Numbered from the stretch's first letter, positions 35,172-43,923 are shown. The stretch is DNA of 64,000 bases from Crossiella sp. S99.2 (GCF_023094165.1 NZ_JALMDK010000014.1:62001-126000), one strand, 5' to 3'. The notes: generated by a model not told the origin, from the letters alone. Numbers and translations are program-made.

Positions 35172-35502
35172 GAGCCTGCCTCACGAGACGGTGACGGGGC
35201 CGCTGCATCGACGCGCTGCGGCAACAGCCACGGAGAGACTTCCTTTGTGCGAGCCATAGTAATCGCCGCAGGCCAGCCAAACCTTCACGTTCTGAAGGAC
35301 ACGCTGACGGCCCTGAAGGTCACCGGCGTCGACCTGGCGGACGGCACGCTGCTGCTGCCTGGCGACGTGGCGGTGGCCATCGGTGCCGTCTCAGCGACCG
35401 AGAGATGACCGGCCAGCAGCGGCCTGACTCGACAACGGTGTCGTGTGCAACTCCCGCTGGGTGAGACGGACGGCCTCCACACATGTTGCCCCACCAGGTT
35501 TG
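35172..35502. other. 331-bp region without recognisable gene
   Basis: Lies between lsr2 and the DNA methylase, both on the minus strand. I see only weak plus-strand frames. The lsr2 promoter should be here. Confidence 0.4.
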
Positions 35503-38307
35503 TCAGTTGGCCGAGACCGCTGCAGTCCACCGCTTCAGATCCTCGAACACCTCTTCGCGCTCGAGTTCGTGCCCGCGGTCCAGGCTCTTCAGCAGAGCAG
35601 TTGTCCCCTTGAGCCGATCCGGGTAGTAGACCTCCGGAGTCAGGCAGGTTGGACAGTCATCCAGTACGCAGAAGGGCCACAACGGAAGCACTTCTCCCTG
35701 ACGAGTAACCATGTACAGACGATCATCGGCAAGCGGCCGGTCGGTCTCGAACACAGCGGGTTCGAAGTCCGGGTGATCGCCCATCAACTCGAGGCCCGTA
35801 ACCTCGTACTTTCCGATGTTCGGAAGCCAGCGCAGCTTGCTCGTGTGCACCAGTGACATTCTAGCGAGGAACGAGCTCGCGGCGAGGGCCCTGAACGTCG
35901 GCTTCTCTAAGTTCTCCAAGCTGCGCTCGACCTCCGCGCGAGTACGGGGACCGGCTCCGTGTCTGATCTTGTTCCTCATCTCCACAAGGGAGCCTAGGTC
36001 GGCCATCAAGCCCTTCCCTCCCTTCTTCGGCGCTGTCGCCTTGGCCAGGCCTGCCGCCTCGTCACCGCTTCCCCGGGCGAACGTTCCCGTCGCCCTGATT
36101 ACGCCCACCCAGTGCCCCAGCGAGACACCGCCCTGCTGCATGCCCGTTACCCAGGCCTGGACCTCCGCCAGGTCACCCCACCCTCGTTGTGCGGAAAGAG
36201 AAAGGGAGACGATGCCCAAAGAGAGGATCAGGGCTTCGACGCACAGGAGGGCGGCCTCGTGCTTCTCCGCCGGCGACGAACTGTGCTTGAACCTGCGCAC
36301 GGCACGAGCGATCGGGTATGGATAAGAATCCTGGAACAGCCGGTAGGGCTCGCCCTGCCTGCGCAGGTTCTCCGCGACCAGCGAGCTCAATTCGCCCGCC
36401 TGCTCGAGTCTGGCGCGACGCTCACCGCTGCCGATCCGTTCGAAGATCGCGATCTTCGAACGCCGTAGGTTGTCGTGGATTCTCGCTGCCTCGTCGACGC
36501 CTTCGGTCAGCCTAGTCATCGCGGCACGAATCTCGGTGAAGGTGCCGTCACACGCCGGCACCAGGAGATCGGCCAGTTCCTTGGGACGGATCCTCGGAAT
36601 GATGTTGTAGCGAGGGAAGCTGCGTTCAGCCTGCGGGCTAGACAGGTAGGCCGCCAAGTACTCGGCGGGAACCTCGCCCTGGACCGGCCTCACAACCAGC
36701 AACCCCTGCCCCGCCTGCACTCCCTCGTAGTGGCGTGGCAGGACCGTCCAGTGGCGGGCCGCAGCCAGATCACGACCCACCACGTCGCCTTCCCGCAACG
36801 TACTACTGGAGTCGGCTGCCCGTGCGGTGACCGGGAGATCTTCGATGCCAGGCAGCGACGCATCGAGCAAGGAGGGGCGGAGCACCCGCTGTTCCTTGCC
36901 TGCCCCGGCGACATCGACGTTGTTATCCGCGGGCGAAGGCCGCACCTTTCCTGCGATCACTTGGGCAATGTCGCCGAGGCGCCACACGCCGTCTCGCGCA
37001 AGCTTTTTCATCTCGTGCTCATGCCGGTAGCGGCGAGGCGTGAGCTCGTACCCGTTGGCAACGATGTCCGCCACCGGTACGCAAAAGCTCTGGTCGGCTG
37101 TAGTTCGCTTGCGCTCCGCAGTGTCTCGCTTGTTCCACCTCGACACGACGTCAGCCAACGTCGAGGAGTGAGCACCGTCACGCCCCCATTCCTCCGCCGT
37201 CATGTCGTAGAACCACACGAAGTCCGTGCCACCGCAGTTCGTCTTAGTGAAGAACAGGAGCGACGCCGACACTCCTGAGTGCGGCGGGAACACCCCCCTG
37301 GGCAAGCTCACCACGCCGTCGAGGCTGTGTTCCTCCACGAGTGCGCGTCGAATCTCCTGATGAGCCGGGGTGCTCCCGAAGAGCACTCCGTCCGGCACCA
37401 CGACTCCGGCGCGGCCGCCTGGCTTCAACCACCGCAGCATCGCTACGAGATAGAGCAGTTCGGTCTTTCTGGTCCCGACGGACGTTCTCAGTTCGTCAGA
37501 GAGCTGATCGTATTCGTAGTAGCCGCCGAAAGGCGGGTTGGCCAGGATCAACGAGTACTCACCCAAGGCATCAGCAGCCCGGCCCAAAGGATCGACGGAC
37601 AGGAGATCTGACTGCTCCGCGCCGTGCAGAGCCAGGTTCATCTGCGCGATGGGCAGAAGCCAGGGATTCGCGCTGAACCCTCGGCGGACGCCTTCGGACG
37701 GACCTCCGGCATCCAACCGTTTGACGAACTCCCCAGCAGCCACCAAAAGCTCTCCGGTGCCGCAGAAGGGGTCGCAAATCTCATCCGAGCTGTTCGGCTT
37801 CATCATCTGCACCAACAGCTCGACGACGTCAGGTGGCGTGCGGAGGTGTCCGAATCTCCCGTCGATCTTGCCGAGCAAGTAATCGTAGAGCGCTCCAGCG
37901 GTGCTGGCCCCACTTATGTCGAAGTCGTTGACGAGGTCGACGACCTTCATCAACAAGCTCGGTGTCGTGATGGTGAACCGCACGCTTCTGAACTGACCGA
38001 AGTGGCCCTGAAACCTAGCGCTGAGATCCCGAAGTCTCGGGAAGGCCTCGTCGCGGATGCTTGCGAGTACGTTCTGAGGCGCCTGTTCGGTGAGCCTCGA
38101 CCACCGCAGGTGCTTGATCTCTTCCGAGTAGGTCGACGGCTGCGACGGGCCGTCGGCACCGGCCACACCTGAGTGCAGCTCCTCCAGCTGTCGAAGGTAG
38201 ATCAAGCAGGTGATCTGTTCGAGGATCTCCTGCGGGTTCGAGATACCCGCCGCCCAGAAAGCGTTCCACACCTGGTCGATCTTGTGCTTCATCTCAGCCG
38301 TGATCAC
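35503..38307 (-). CDS. N6-adenine DNA methylase with specificity and HEPN-like regions
   Basis: A 934-residue protein. The N-terminus (KIDQVWNAFWAAGISNPQEI) is the HsdM N-domain. Motif I is ICDPFCGTGELLVAAGEF near residue 180, and motif IV LILANPPFGGYYEYDQL near 255. Residues about 430-600 resemble an HsdS target domain (VWRLGDIAQVIAGK, YNIIPRIRPKELADLLVP). The C-terminal third has MRNKIRHGAGP near residue 777, an RNxxxH motif as in HEPN RNases, and CVLDDCPTC near 885. No restriction subunit is adjacent. It may be a solitary or self-contained restriction/defence protein. GTG 38307 fits the family start MITAEMKHKID. Confidence 0.78.
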   Translation of the reverse strand: MITAEMKHKIDQVWNAFWAAGISNPQEILEQITCLIYLRQLEELHSGVAGADGPSQPSTYSEEIKHLRWSRLTEQAPQNVLASIRDEAFPRLRDLSARFQGHFGQFRSVRFTITTPSLLMKVVDLVNDFDISGASTAGALYDYLLGKIDGRFGHLRTPPDVVELLVQMMKPNSSDEICDPFCGTGELLVAAGEFVKRLDAGGPSEGVRRGFSANPWLLPIAQMNLALHGAEQSDLLSVDPLGRAADALGEYSLILANPPFGGYYEYDQLSDELRTSVGTRKTELLYLVAMLRWLKPGGRAGVVVPDGVLFGSTPAHQEIRRALVEEHSLDGVVSLPRGVFPPHSGVSASLLFFTKTNCGGTDFVWFYDMTAEEWGRDGAHSSTLADVVSRWNKRDTAERKRTTADQSFCVPVADIVANGYELTPRRYRHEHEMKKLARDGVWRLGDIAQVIAGKVRPSPADNNVDVAGAGKEQRVLRPSLLDASLPGIEDLPVTARAADSSSTLREGDVVGRDLAAARHWTVLPRHYEGVQAGQGLLVVRPVQGEVPAEYLAAYLSSPQAERSFPRYNIIPRIRPKELADLLVPACDGTFTEIRAAMTRLTEGVDEAARIHDNLRRSKIAIFERIGSGERRARLEQAGELSSLVAENLRRQGEPYRLFQDSYPYPIARAVRRFKHSSSPAEKHEAALLCVEALILSLGIVSLSLSAQRGWGDLAEVQAWVTGMQQGGVSLGHWVGVIRATGTFARGSGDEAAGLAKATAPKKGGKGLMADLGSLVEMRNKIRHGAGPRTRAEVERSLENLEKPTFRALAASSFLARMSLVHTSKLRWLPNIGKYEVTGLELMGDHPDFEPAVFETDRPLADDRLYMVTRQGEVLPLWPFCVLDDCPTCLTPEVYYPDRLKGTTALLKSLDRGHELEREEVFEDLKRWTAAVSAN

Positions 38308-38346
38308 CCGGTCGAGACTATCGCGTGACGCTGCCAGCTGATGCCG

Positions 38347-38661
38347 CTACGAACGAGAAGCCAGCGACAGGCTCGTTTCCGATCGAATCGCCGCCACCGT
38401 TTCCCTGGCCAGCACGCACAGATCAGCGGGAGGAGTGCGCGGGTGACCAGCTTCCAGGGCAGCGGAGGCCAGCCTGATCGCTTCCTCGGACCGCCCTTCG
38501 GCAGCAGGCGCCTTCGCCAGCGCCAGAAGCACCGAGGCTTTCACGTCAGGGCTGTCGATTGAGCGCGCTACTTCAAGCGCCCCGTCCTGATGACCGGGCG
38601 TCACCTGTGCCATGGTTCTCATCCGCAACGCCTGCCCCCGCCAACGCAGGAGAGCGTCCAT
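38347..38661 (-). CDS. Small helical-repeat protein or remnant
   Basis: A 104-residue frame with a helical repeat (ALEVARSIDSPDVKASVLLA, then EGRSEEAIRLASAALEAG). That pattern occurs in the C-terminal repeats of actinomycete NACHT- and CHAT-type proteins. Only the final repeats are here, so it is probably the tail of a lost gene. ATG at 38659-38661 has no strong ribosome-binding site. Confidence 0.4.
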   Translation of the reverse strand: MDALLRWRGQALRMRTMAQVTPGHQDGALEVARSIDSPDVKASVLLALAKAPAAEGRSEEAIRLASAALEAGHPRTPPADLCVLARETVAAIRSETSLSLASRS

Positions 38662-38754
38662 ATAACGGTCATCTCAAGGACCGCCCGAGCAGTCCCACGC
38701 CGCCTCCGGTGAGGTCGACCCCTTGGCCGGGCGATGGAACCGGACGCCGGATAG

Positions 38755-39269
38755 ATGACTGTGACCGACGCCTACACCGGGCTCCGGCGGGGTGAGCTGG
38801 CCGGGCTGCAGTGGATCCGCACCTACCTCGATGAGAACCCGCGCATCGTGGTCGACCCGCAATTTGGAGCCCTGCACGAGCTGAACGGCAAGCTGGTGCT
38901 CGGCCCTCCGAAGACCCCGGCCAACGCGAGGACCGTGCACATGCCGCCGTTTCTGGCCACGCTGCTTGCCCAGCACCGGGAACGCAACCCCGAGCCACGG
39001 TTCGTCTCACCCAGGCACACGGCGGGCTGCGCCGGTGGTCCAGCTTCCGCCGCCGAGCCTGGCGTCCCGCCCTGGCCGACAACAAAAAGAGAGCTGGCAA
39101 CCGCCGACTGGAACGCATGGGACACAAGCGCGAGGACGTCGACGACGACTACTCACACGTCACCGACCCGATGATCGAACAGATGCTGGCGAAGCTGCAG
39201 CAGCGATGGGAACACGACGGCGGCTGGACATGGCGACGCAGCCCCGGAGATGAGCGGGATGGGGCGTGA
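38755..39269 (+). pseudogene. Phage-type tyrosine integrase relic
   Basis: From 38755 the frame encodes the first catalytic part of an actinophage-type integrase: AYTGLRRGELAGLQW (catalytic Arg), RIVVDPQFGALHELNGKLVL and GPPKTPANARTVHMPPFLAT. After about 39020 the frame shifts. The other frame then gives RMGHKREDVDDDYSHVTDPM, then MLAKLQQRWEHDGGW to TGA 39267-39269. The HxLRHTH box is lost in an internal deletion and the N-terminal half is missing, so it is inactive. Confidence 0.8.
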
Positions 39270-39328
39270 CCACTTCGGATTCTCAAGGGTGGTCATCAGG
39301 CCGTGCTCCCCGACTGCTCCCTGAACCG

Positions 39329-39369
39329 GCAGATGGCCTGTCGATGAAGATCATCTACAGGCCATCTGC
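39329..39369. terminator. 13-bp stem hairpin after integrase relic
   Basis: GCAGATGGCCTGT at 39329-39341 pairs perfectly with ACAGGCCATCTGC at 39357-39369, with a 15-base loop. It lies 60 bases after the integrase relic and just before the HEPN-like gene. The outer stem is shared with the hairpin at 43652-43688. Confidence 0.6.
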
Positions 39370-39401
39370 GGCCGCTCACCGCGCGTCGGCAGGTAAGGTC
39401 C

Positions 39402-40322
39402 ATGCCCATGGACTCGGAGTCGTTGAAGAAATCGTCGCAACGATGGATGAAGACTGGGCTCGCTGCGTTCACCAGTGGTGATGATTCGCTCGACTTTGCC
39501 GTGCACCACGTGGGCGTTTCCGTGGAGCATCTATTGAAAGCATACCTTGCTTCCCTACATCCGGCACTTATTGCCGAGGGAAGCGACTGGGATTCGCTGC
39601 TGCATGCAACCGGATATGGTAGCCTTGCCAAAAAGCCGAGTACTCGGGCTAAGACCATAGGGCTAGCTGCGGCATTCGGGCGAGCAAAAAGGGCTCTAGC
39701 TGGAAAGGTTGCGGTCACCGAGGCTGAGTTCGAGTTTGTTCTTGCGGCACGAAACGGCGTAGCGCATGCTGCTCACCATGACCTCAGTGAAGTGCGAGCC
39801 GTTCTTAAGACCTGCATTAAAGTGGTCGACCCCATTCTTGTTGAGCTGAATATCAAGCCGGGGGAATACTGGGGGGATTACCTTGGTCTTCGAGATGAGC
39901 TTGATGAAGAGCGAGTAAATGAGATCAAGGTGCGTGTTGTTGTTAAGGTGGCGCGGGCGAAGGCTAGCTATTCCCAGCGAATCAAGGGCTTGGCGGCACT
40001 CGAGCGGGAGATTCTGATCGAGCGTCTGAGTGCTGTAAGCAAGTATGGAAGCTCCCGAGGATGGCCGGCCGCCTGTGTCGCATGCGATGGTCGGGGCTGG
40101 ATGAGCGGCTTTGAGGAGATTAACTCGTACGGAGAGCTTGACGAGAGTGACGACCTCGGATACCCGGATATCCTCTATGTCGGCGAATTCGCTTGCGTGG
40201 TCTGCGGATTGAATCTTTATGGTGTTGACGAACTTGTGGCTGCGGGGGTGTCAACTGAAATTGAGCTGCCCCCTGTGGACTGGTCTGTTGAAAGTGTAAG
40301 CAAGTTGAATTCTGCTTTGTAG
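39402..40322 (+). CDS. HEPN-like protein with C-terminal zinc ribbon
   Basis: A 306-residue protein with lower GC than its surroundings, suggesting recent transfer. The first 140 residues are helical and contain FVLAARNGVAHAAHH, an RNxxxH motif typical of HEPN RNases. The early FAVHHVGVSVEHLLKAYLAS fits HEPN helix 1. The C-terminal part has CVACDGRGW and CVVCGLNLYG, a CxxC/CxxC zinc ribbon. No known family named. ATG 39402 follows AAGG. It could be a solitary RNase toxin or defence effector; no antitoxin partner is adjacent. Confidence 0.65.
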   Translation: MPMDSESLKKSSQRWMKTGLAAFTSGDDSLDFAVHHVGVSVEHLLKAYLASLHPALIAEGSDWDSLLHATGYGSLAKKPSTRAKTIGLAAAFGRAKRALAGKVAVTEAEFEFVLAARNGVAHAAHHDLSEVRAVLKTCIKVVDPILVELNIKPGEYWGDYLGLRDELDEERVNEIKVRVVVKVARAKASYSQRIKGLAALEREILIERLSAVSKYGSSRGWPAACVACDGRGWMSGFEEINSYGELDESDDLGYPDILYVGEFACVVCGLNLYGVDELVAAGVSTEIELPPVDWSVESVSKLNSAL

Positions 40323-40504
40323 GCTCCAGATCAATTTTTGGTCGTAGCCAGTAGTTCGGGTGGTCCGTTCCTGCTCGTTGAGTTGTTTCCCGAACGCTCT
40401 GCGTCTGAGACTCCATCCTCCACATTCCCTCGGCAATGAGCGAAGATACCTTGACGGGCTTCAGTCGACGTCCTCATATGCGGAGATGGGGGTGTCCTCG
40501 ACCT

Positions 40505-41740
40505 TCAAGGGCTCGGCGGGTGCGTGGACCGCTCTGACTGAGACCTGGCGCCATCCCTGCGAAGTTTCGTAACCAGGTCGTCGAGTGTCGTGAAGACAGT
40601 TTCGCGCCGGCCTAGGGCTCGCTGGATATCGCGAAGTTGTCGTCCGGTGTGTGCCTCCGCGCACACGTAGTCGGCGTACGCGGCAGCGCTGGAGAGGTGG
40701 AACATGTCGATAAGGTCGTTGCGACGCCATTTGACCTGGTGGTCTATGAATCGGCGAATAAACAGTTCGGATGTCAGTCCAACCATAGGCGAAGTCGAGA
40801 GCAACCTGACCAACTGGCCATCGCTAAACGACGGGAAGTCCGCTGAGCGCGTCAGTCGCTGGTAAGCAGCCGTGTAGAAGTCGATGTTCTCGTTCCAGTA
40901 GCGGCGCCTAGCCAGCCGACGACGCTGATTCTTCGGGACGTTCTCAACGCGAATCTGAGACGTGATGCGCGCATGATGGTCGACCCATTTCGTAAGAGGG
41001 TGCTTCGGAGTACGCTCGGGATCAACAAGCGTGTCTAGCACGACACTCGGCATGATCAGCATGGCCATGAATTTGTCGAAGTCAGACGTCTCGGTAGTGA
41101 TGGCCAAGGTCGTACCAGAGCCGAAGAGAGCGCCAGGCTCCGTCACGATGGGGTGAAGTACGGGCGCACCCTCCATGAGTCCGAGGTGACCTCGAATTGC
41201 CAGTTCGACCTCGTGTTTCCAGATGTCGAGTGGGTTCCGAATCTGCCAGCCAGCCGCTAGACGTGCCATGGCTACGCCTACTTCGTAGCGTCGCTCGCTG
41301 TGTAGGCCTGCTGTCTCCAGCATGTGCCCCATTGACAACGGCAGGATGATGCCACCGTCGGTAGCCAGTCGGATCAGATCTTGCGCAGCGCGGCGCTCGC
41401 TGGGGTTATCCACGCGATCCGGTTCGTGCAGCGCGTCAGAGACAGTCCGCCATCGATTCTGATCCAGATAGACGGATGGTCGACCGTTCAGGGACGGCGA
41501 AGAGTTCGGATTGAACCCTTCTGTGATGATCAGGTCGCCCCTAGTGGTAGTCGACAGTATCCACCACTTCTCCCAGTCGAAGATGGAAGCGGCGACTTGT
41601 GAGGGTCGTACTCGGAAATTGGGATTCAGTTCCTCTTCCAGGGCTTGGTCGTCCTGGCTAACGATCTTGATCGTTCCCGTCTGAAAGTCGATCTGCCAGT
41701 ACTTGTACCGGTCAGCCGAAATCGCCAGCGGTTCGTCCAC
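40505..41740 (-). CDS. PIN-like domain protein, unknown
   Basis: A 411-residue protein. The middle opens with PSVYLDQNRWRTVSDAL (D93), the start seen in PIN-like nuclease domains, followed by ERRAAQDLIRLATDGGIILP. The C-terminal NDLIDMFHLSSAAAYADYV, then CAEAHTGRQLRDI, supplies further acidic residues in the order PIN-like proteins show. The N-terminal 85 residues are beta-rich and unrecognised. No antitoxin-like gene is beside it. A nuclease or toxin role is inference. The 182 bases before it hold nothing. Confidence 0.55.
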   Translation of the reverse strand: MDEPLAISADRYKYWQIDFQTGTIKIVSQDDQALEEELNPNFRVRPSQVAASIFDWEKWWILSTTTRGDLIITEGFNPNSSPSLNGRPSVYLDQNRWRTVSDALHEPDRVDNPSERRAAQDLIRLATDGGIILPLSMGHMLETAGLHSERRYEVGVAMARLAAGWQIRNPLDIWKHEVELAIRGHLGLMEGAPVLHPIVTEPGALFGSGTTLAITTETSDFDKFMAMLIMPSVVLDTLVDPERTPKHPLTKWVDHHARITSQIRVENVPKNQRRRLARRRYWNENIDFYTAAYQRLTRSADFPSFSDGQLVRLLSTSPMVGLTSELFIRRFIDHQVKWRRNDLIDMFHLSSAAAYADYVCAEAHTGRQLRDIQRALGRRETVFTTLDDLVTKLRRDGARSQSERSTHPPSP

Positions 41741-41791
41741 GCAAGTAGGCTAGTTGCCAGAGCCGCTACCCCGAACGGCGGGTCTAAGGGC

Positions 41792-42888
41792 TGTCACCTA
41801 GCTCGTGTGATGTGTTTAGCCTGATCGGTTTCCGGGTTGGCCGGTGAGGGTGTGCCGCTGACGATGATCGACTACGCCGGGGTCTGGGCCTGAGTCTTCT
41901 GGAGAAGTCTCTCATAAGGGGTCTGGCCGTCGAGGCCGCCATGCGGTCGGTGATAGTTGTAGTAGTCCTGCCACTCCTGGAGACGGGCGTTGAAGATGTT
42001 GGTGTCGTCGATGACCACGCCATCGAGCAAGCGGTAGAATTCCTCGGCGTCAATGCGGTGGGACCGCTCGACTTTCCCATTCAGTCGCGGCGTGCGGGGC
42101 TTGATGTAGACGTGCTGGATGCCCTTGTCCTGCACGTGCCAGTGGAAGGCGGACTGGAACTCCGCACCGTTGTCGGTCTGGATGACCTCGACGGCGAACG
42201 GCAACTGGGCCAGGACATGGTCGAGGAACTGCACCGCGGTCTTCTGGTTGTTGCGGGGATAGATCTTGAGCACCCGCAGGCGGGTGCAGTCATCGATTGC
42301 GGTGTATTGGTAGAACTTGCCGCGCTTGCCAACGGGTTTGGGGGCGCCGGCCGAGGTGAGGGGTTCGACGAACTTGACGTCGATCTGGACCCGGTGGCCG
42401 GGGCGCTGCTTCTCGTAGCGCTTCCAGCGCAGGTCACGCCGCTTATAGCGCTGGGAGGCTGGCAGGCGCCCCATGTCGAGCCGGTTGAGGATGCGCCACA
42501 CACCGGACCTGCTGAGCTGGATGTTGTGGTAGCGCTTGAGATACATCTGGATCTTGCCGGGCCCGAAGTGGTAGTTCTGCCGCAGGTGGACGATCTTCTC
42601 GACAACCCCGGCCTGGGTGGCGTTCGGGCTGGTCCTGGGGCGTTTGGAACGCTCGCGTAGCCCGTCGACGCCTTCGGCTTCGTAGCGGCGTAGCCAGGTG
42701 TAGTAAGTCGGGCGGCTGATCCCGAAGTAGCGGCAGGTCATGGCCACATTGCCGGTGACTTCCTCGACGTGGCGCAGGACCGCCAGGCGCCGACGCACCT
42801 GGCGGTCCAGAGAGGGCTGACTCACCCGGGTCTCCCTAGTGATCTTGAGACCCCGGTGTCAAGCATCTCCGTCAGTTTTTCATTGACA
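41792..42888. mobile_element. IS481-family insertion sequence
   Basis: The element carries one transposase gene. Candidate ends are TGTCA at 41792-41796 and TGACA at 42884-42888. Beyond these five bases the ends are weakly matched, and I see no target-site duplication, so the limits are approximate. Its right end abuts a truncated frame (42889-43215). Confidence 0.6.
41872..42825 (-). CDS. IS481-family transposase
   Basis: A 317-residue transposase. N-terminal HTH: ACRYFGISRPTYYTWLRRYE-like sequence (CRYFGISRPTYYTWLRRY) plus the second HTH segment. DDE core: VQIDVKFVEPL (first Asp), VIQTDNGAEFQS (second Asp), and PRTPRLNGKVERSHRIDAEE (Glu). The tail YYNYHRPHGGLDGQTPYERL is typical of the IS481/IS3 group. 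The gene appears intact, so the element could still be active. Start ATG/GTG at 42825. Confidence 0.9.
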   Translation of the reverse strand: MSQPSLDRQVRRRLAVLRHVEEVTGNVAMTCRYFGISRPTYYTWLRRYEAEGVDGLRERSKRPRTSPNATQAGVVEKIVHLRQNYHFGPGKIQMYLKRYHNIQLSRSGVWRILNRLDMGRLPASQRYKRRDLRWKRYEKQRPGHRVQIDVKFVEPLTSAGAPKPVGKRGKFYQYTAIDDCTRLRVLKIYPRNNQKTAVQFLDHVLAQLPFAVEVIQTDNGAEFQSAFHWHVQDKGIQHVYIKPRTPRLNGKVERSHRIDAEEFYRLLDGVVIDDTNIFNARLQEWQDYYNYHRPHGGLDGQTPYERLLQKTQAQTPA

Positions 42889-43215
42889 CACCTGATCCCG
42901 AATGGTGACTGGGTTCTCGTCCTGGAGCACCCGTTCGAGAGCATCGTCGTCACGCACCCCACGCGCCACTCCCGTCGACCGGACGTGCGGCACCTCGTCT
43001 TCCTGCCCATGCCCAACAGCACGTCGACCCCGTACCGGAGCCTGGAACTCCTGCGTGGTCGCCGATCATGGGGGTTCGCGGACATGTACGAGCAACCGGA
43101 TGTTCGCAGGCTTCCGCGCCACTGGGACCGGGCAGGGCACAAGCACGGCTTCTACCAGGAGCGAGAAACTGAGGTCGGCGTCCTCGAAACCGAGTGGTCG
43201 AACTACGTGCTGTGA
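42889..43215 (+). pseudogene. Truncated unknown frame at IS481 edge
   Basis: The frame runs out of the IS end into about 109 residues (HLIPNGDWVLVLEHPFESIV, HLVFLPMPNSTSTPYRSLEL, VGVLETEWSNYVL) and stops at 43213-43215. It has no own start codon near the IS border. It looks like the C-terminal part of a gene whose front is gone; no family recognised. Confidence 0.45.
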
Positions 43216-43538
43216 ACGGGACTTGGTGTTCAGCTGGCCTGGCCCTTGGAGCTACGGCCCAACCTGGAGCAAACCTGGAGCAGTGGCTCCGCAGGGAACG
43301 AGTCAAACGCCGTCGAATGGTATGCAACGGCACTTGCCGGAACTGCTACACCAGCAGACGCTCTGTTTTGGCTGTTCAGAGGCGTGATCCACCTACGCTG
43401 GCAGTGCGGGGGTCAGGGTGAACGTTGCCGCAGGTCAGAGTCTTGTGCTGTCGGGGAGCACGATGGGGAGCAGATTGGGAGCAAACACAAGCGCTGAACG
43501 GTCCTGAACTGCATCCACCGACCCTGAACGGACCTGCG

Positions 43539-43571
43539 CCGACCTGCGGAAGTTGCATTTCCGCAGGTCGG
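43539..43571. terminator. 13-bp perfect stem hairpin
   Basis: CCGACCTGCGGAA (43539-43551) pairs perfectly with TTCCGCAGGTCGG (43559-43571), with a 7-base loop. It has no T-run. It lies just before the tRNA-Val fragment and may be a terminator or a recombination-region structure. Confidence 0.5.
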
Positions 43572-43585
43572 CACACTATGTCGTC

Positions 43586-43635
43586 CTTGGTTCACACCGA
43601 AGGGGTCACTGGTTCGATCCCAGTATCGCCCACCA
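43586..43635 (+). other. tRNA-Val(CAC) 3' fragment, likely attachment site
   Basis: Fifty bases match the 3' part of a tRNA. The anticodon stem-loop is CTTGG-TTCACAC-CGAAG (anticodon CAC at 43593-43595, one mismatch). The T-arm is perfect, ACTGG-TTCGATC-CCAGT. The 3' acceptor strand is ATCGCCC plus ACCA. The 5' half (acceptor GGGCGAT and D-arm) is absent, so this is not a functional gene. Such 3' fragments mark att sites of tyrosine-recombinase elements. Confidence 0.7.
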
Positions 43636-43651
43636 CGGGTTACACCTGGCT

Positions 43652-43688
43652 AGATGGCCTACCGATGATCTTCATCGGTAGGCCATCT
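43652..43688. terminator. 17-bp perfect stem hairpin beside tRNA fragment
   Basis: AGATGGCCTACCGATGA (43652-43668) pairs with TCATCGGTAGGCCATCT (43672-43688) across a 3-base loop. It starts 17 bases after the tRNA fragment. The outer AGATGGCCT stem is shared with the hairpin after the integrase relic at 39329, so both may come from related elements. Confidence 0.6.
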
Positions 43689-43757
43689 GTCGTTTCGGGG
43701 AGCGGTTGGGGAGCACGGTCTACTGCATCAGATCCAGTCGTCGCCTTGTTTCCAGTG

Positions 43758-43855
43758 CTACGGCTTCCCCAGTGTCTGCTCGATCACCGAGTCGATGATG
43801 TGTGGGCAGTCGTCATCGGTGTCCCCTTGTGCCCCATGCGTTCCAGCGTGGTTTG
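43758..43855 (-). pseudogene. C-terminal relic of a second tyrosine integrase
   Basis: Minus-strand translation from 43855 gives QTTLERMGHKGTPMTTAH, the GHK box of integrases. After a frameshift the sequence continues IIDSVIEQTLGKP and TAG at 43758-43760. Only about 32 codons remain. It lies 30 bases before the tmRNA-like fragment. Confidence 0.55.
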
Positions 43856-43886
43856 AGGGGACCGAGTCCTGACCGCCAACCTGGCA

Positions 43887-43923
43887 GTGTGGGGGCAGGG
43901 GTTCGAATCCTCTCAGCTCCACA
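43887..43923 (+). other. tmRNA (ssrA) 3'-end-like fragment, likely attachment site
   Basis: The T-arm is AGGGG-TTCGAAT-CCTCT (43897-43913; one G-U pair). It is followed by acceptor strand CAGCTCC and ACA (43914-43923). CAGCTCC would pair with GGGGCTG and leave U opposite G3, the alanine identity feature of tmRNA. The rest of ssrA is absent, and only two of the last three CCA bases are present. A duplicated attachment site is the simplest reading. Apart from the relics listed, the 970 bases from 43216 to 44185 hold no gene. Confidence 0.55.

Noticed and set aside
43586..43635. Functional tRNA-Val gene
   Set aside because: No 5' acceptor strand or D-arm, and one anticodon-stem mismatch; treated as an attachment-site fragment.
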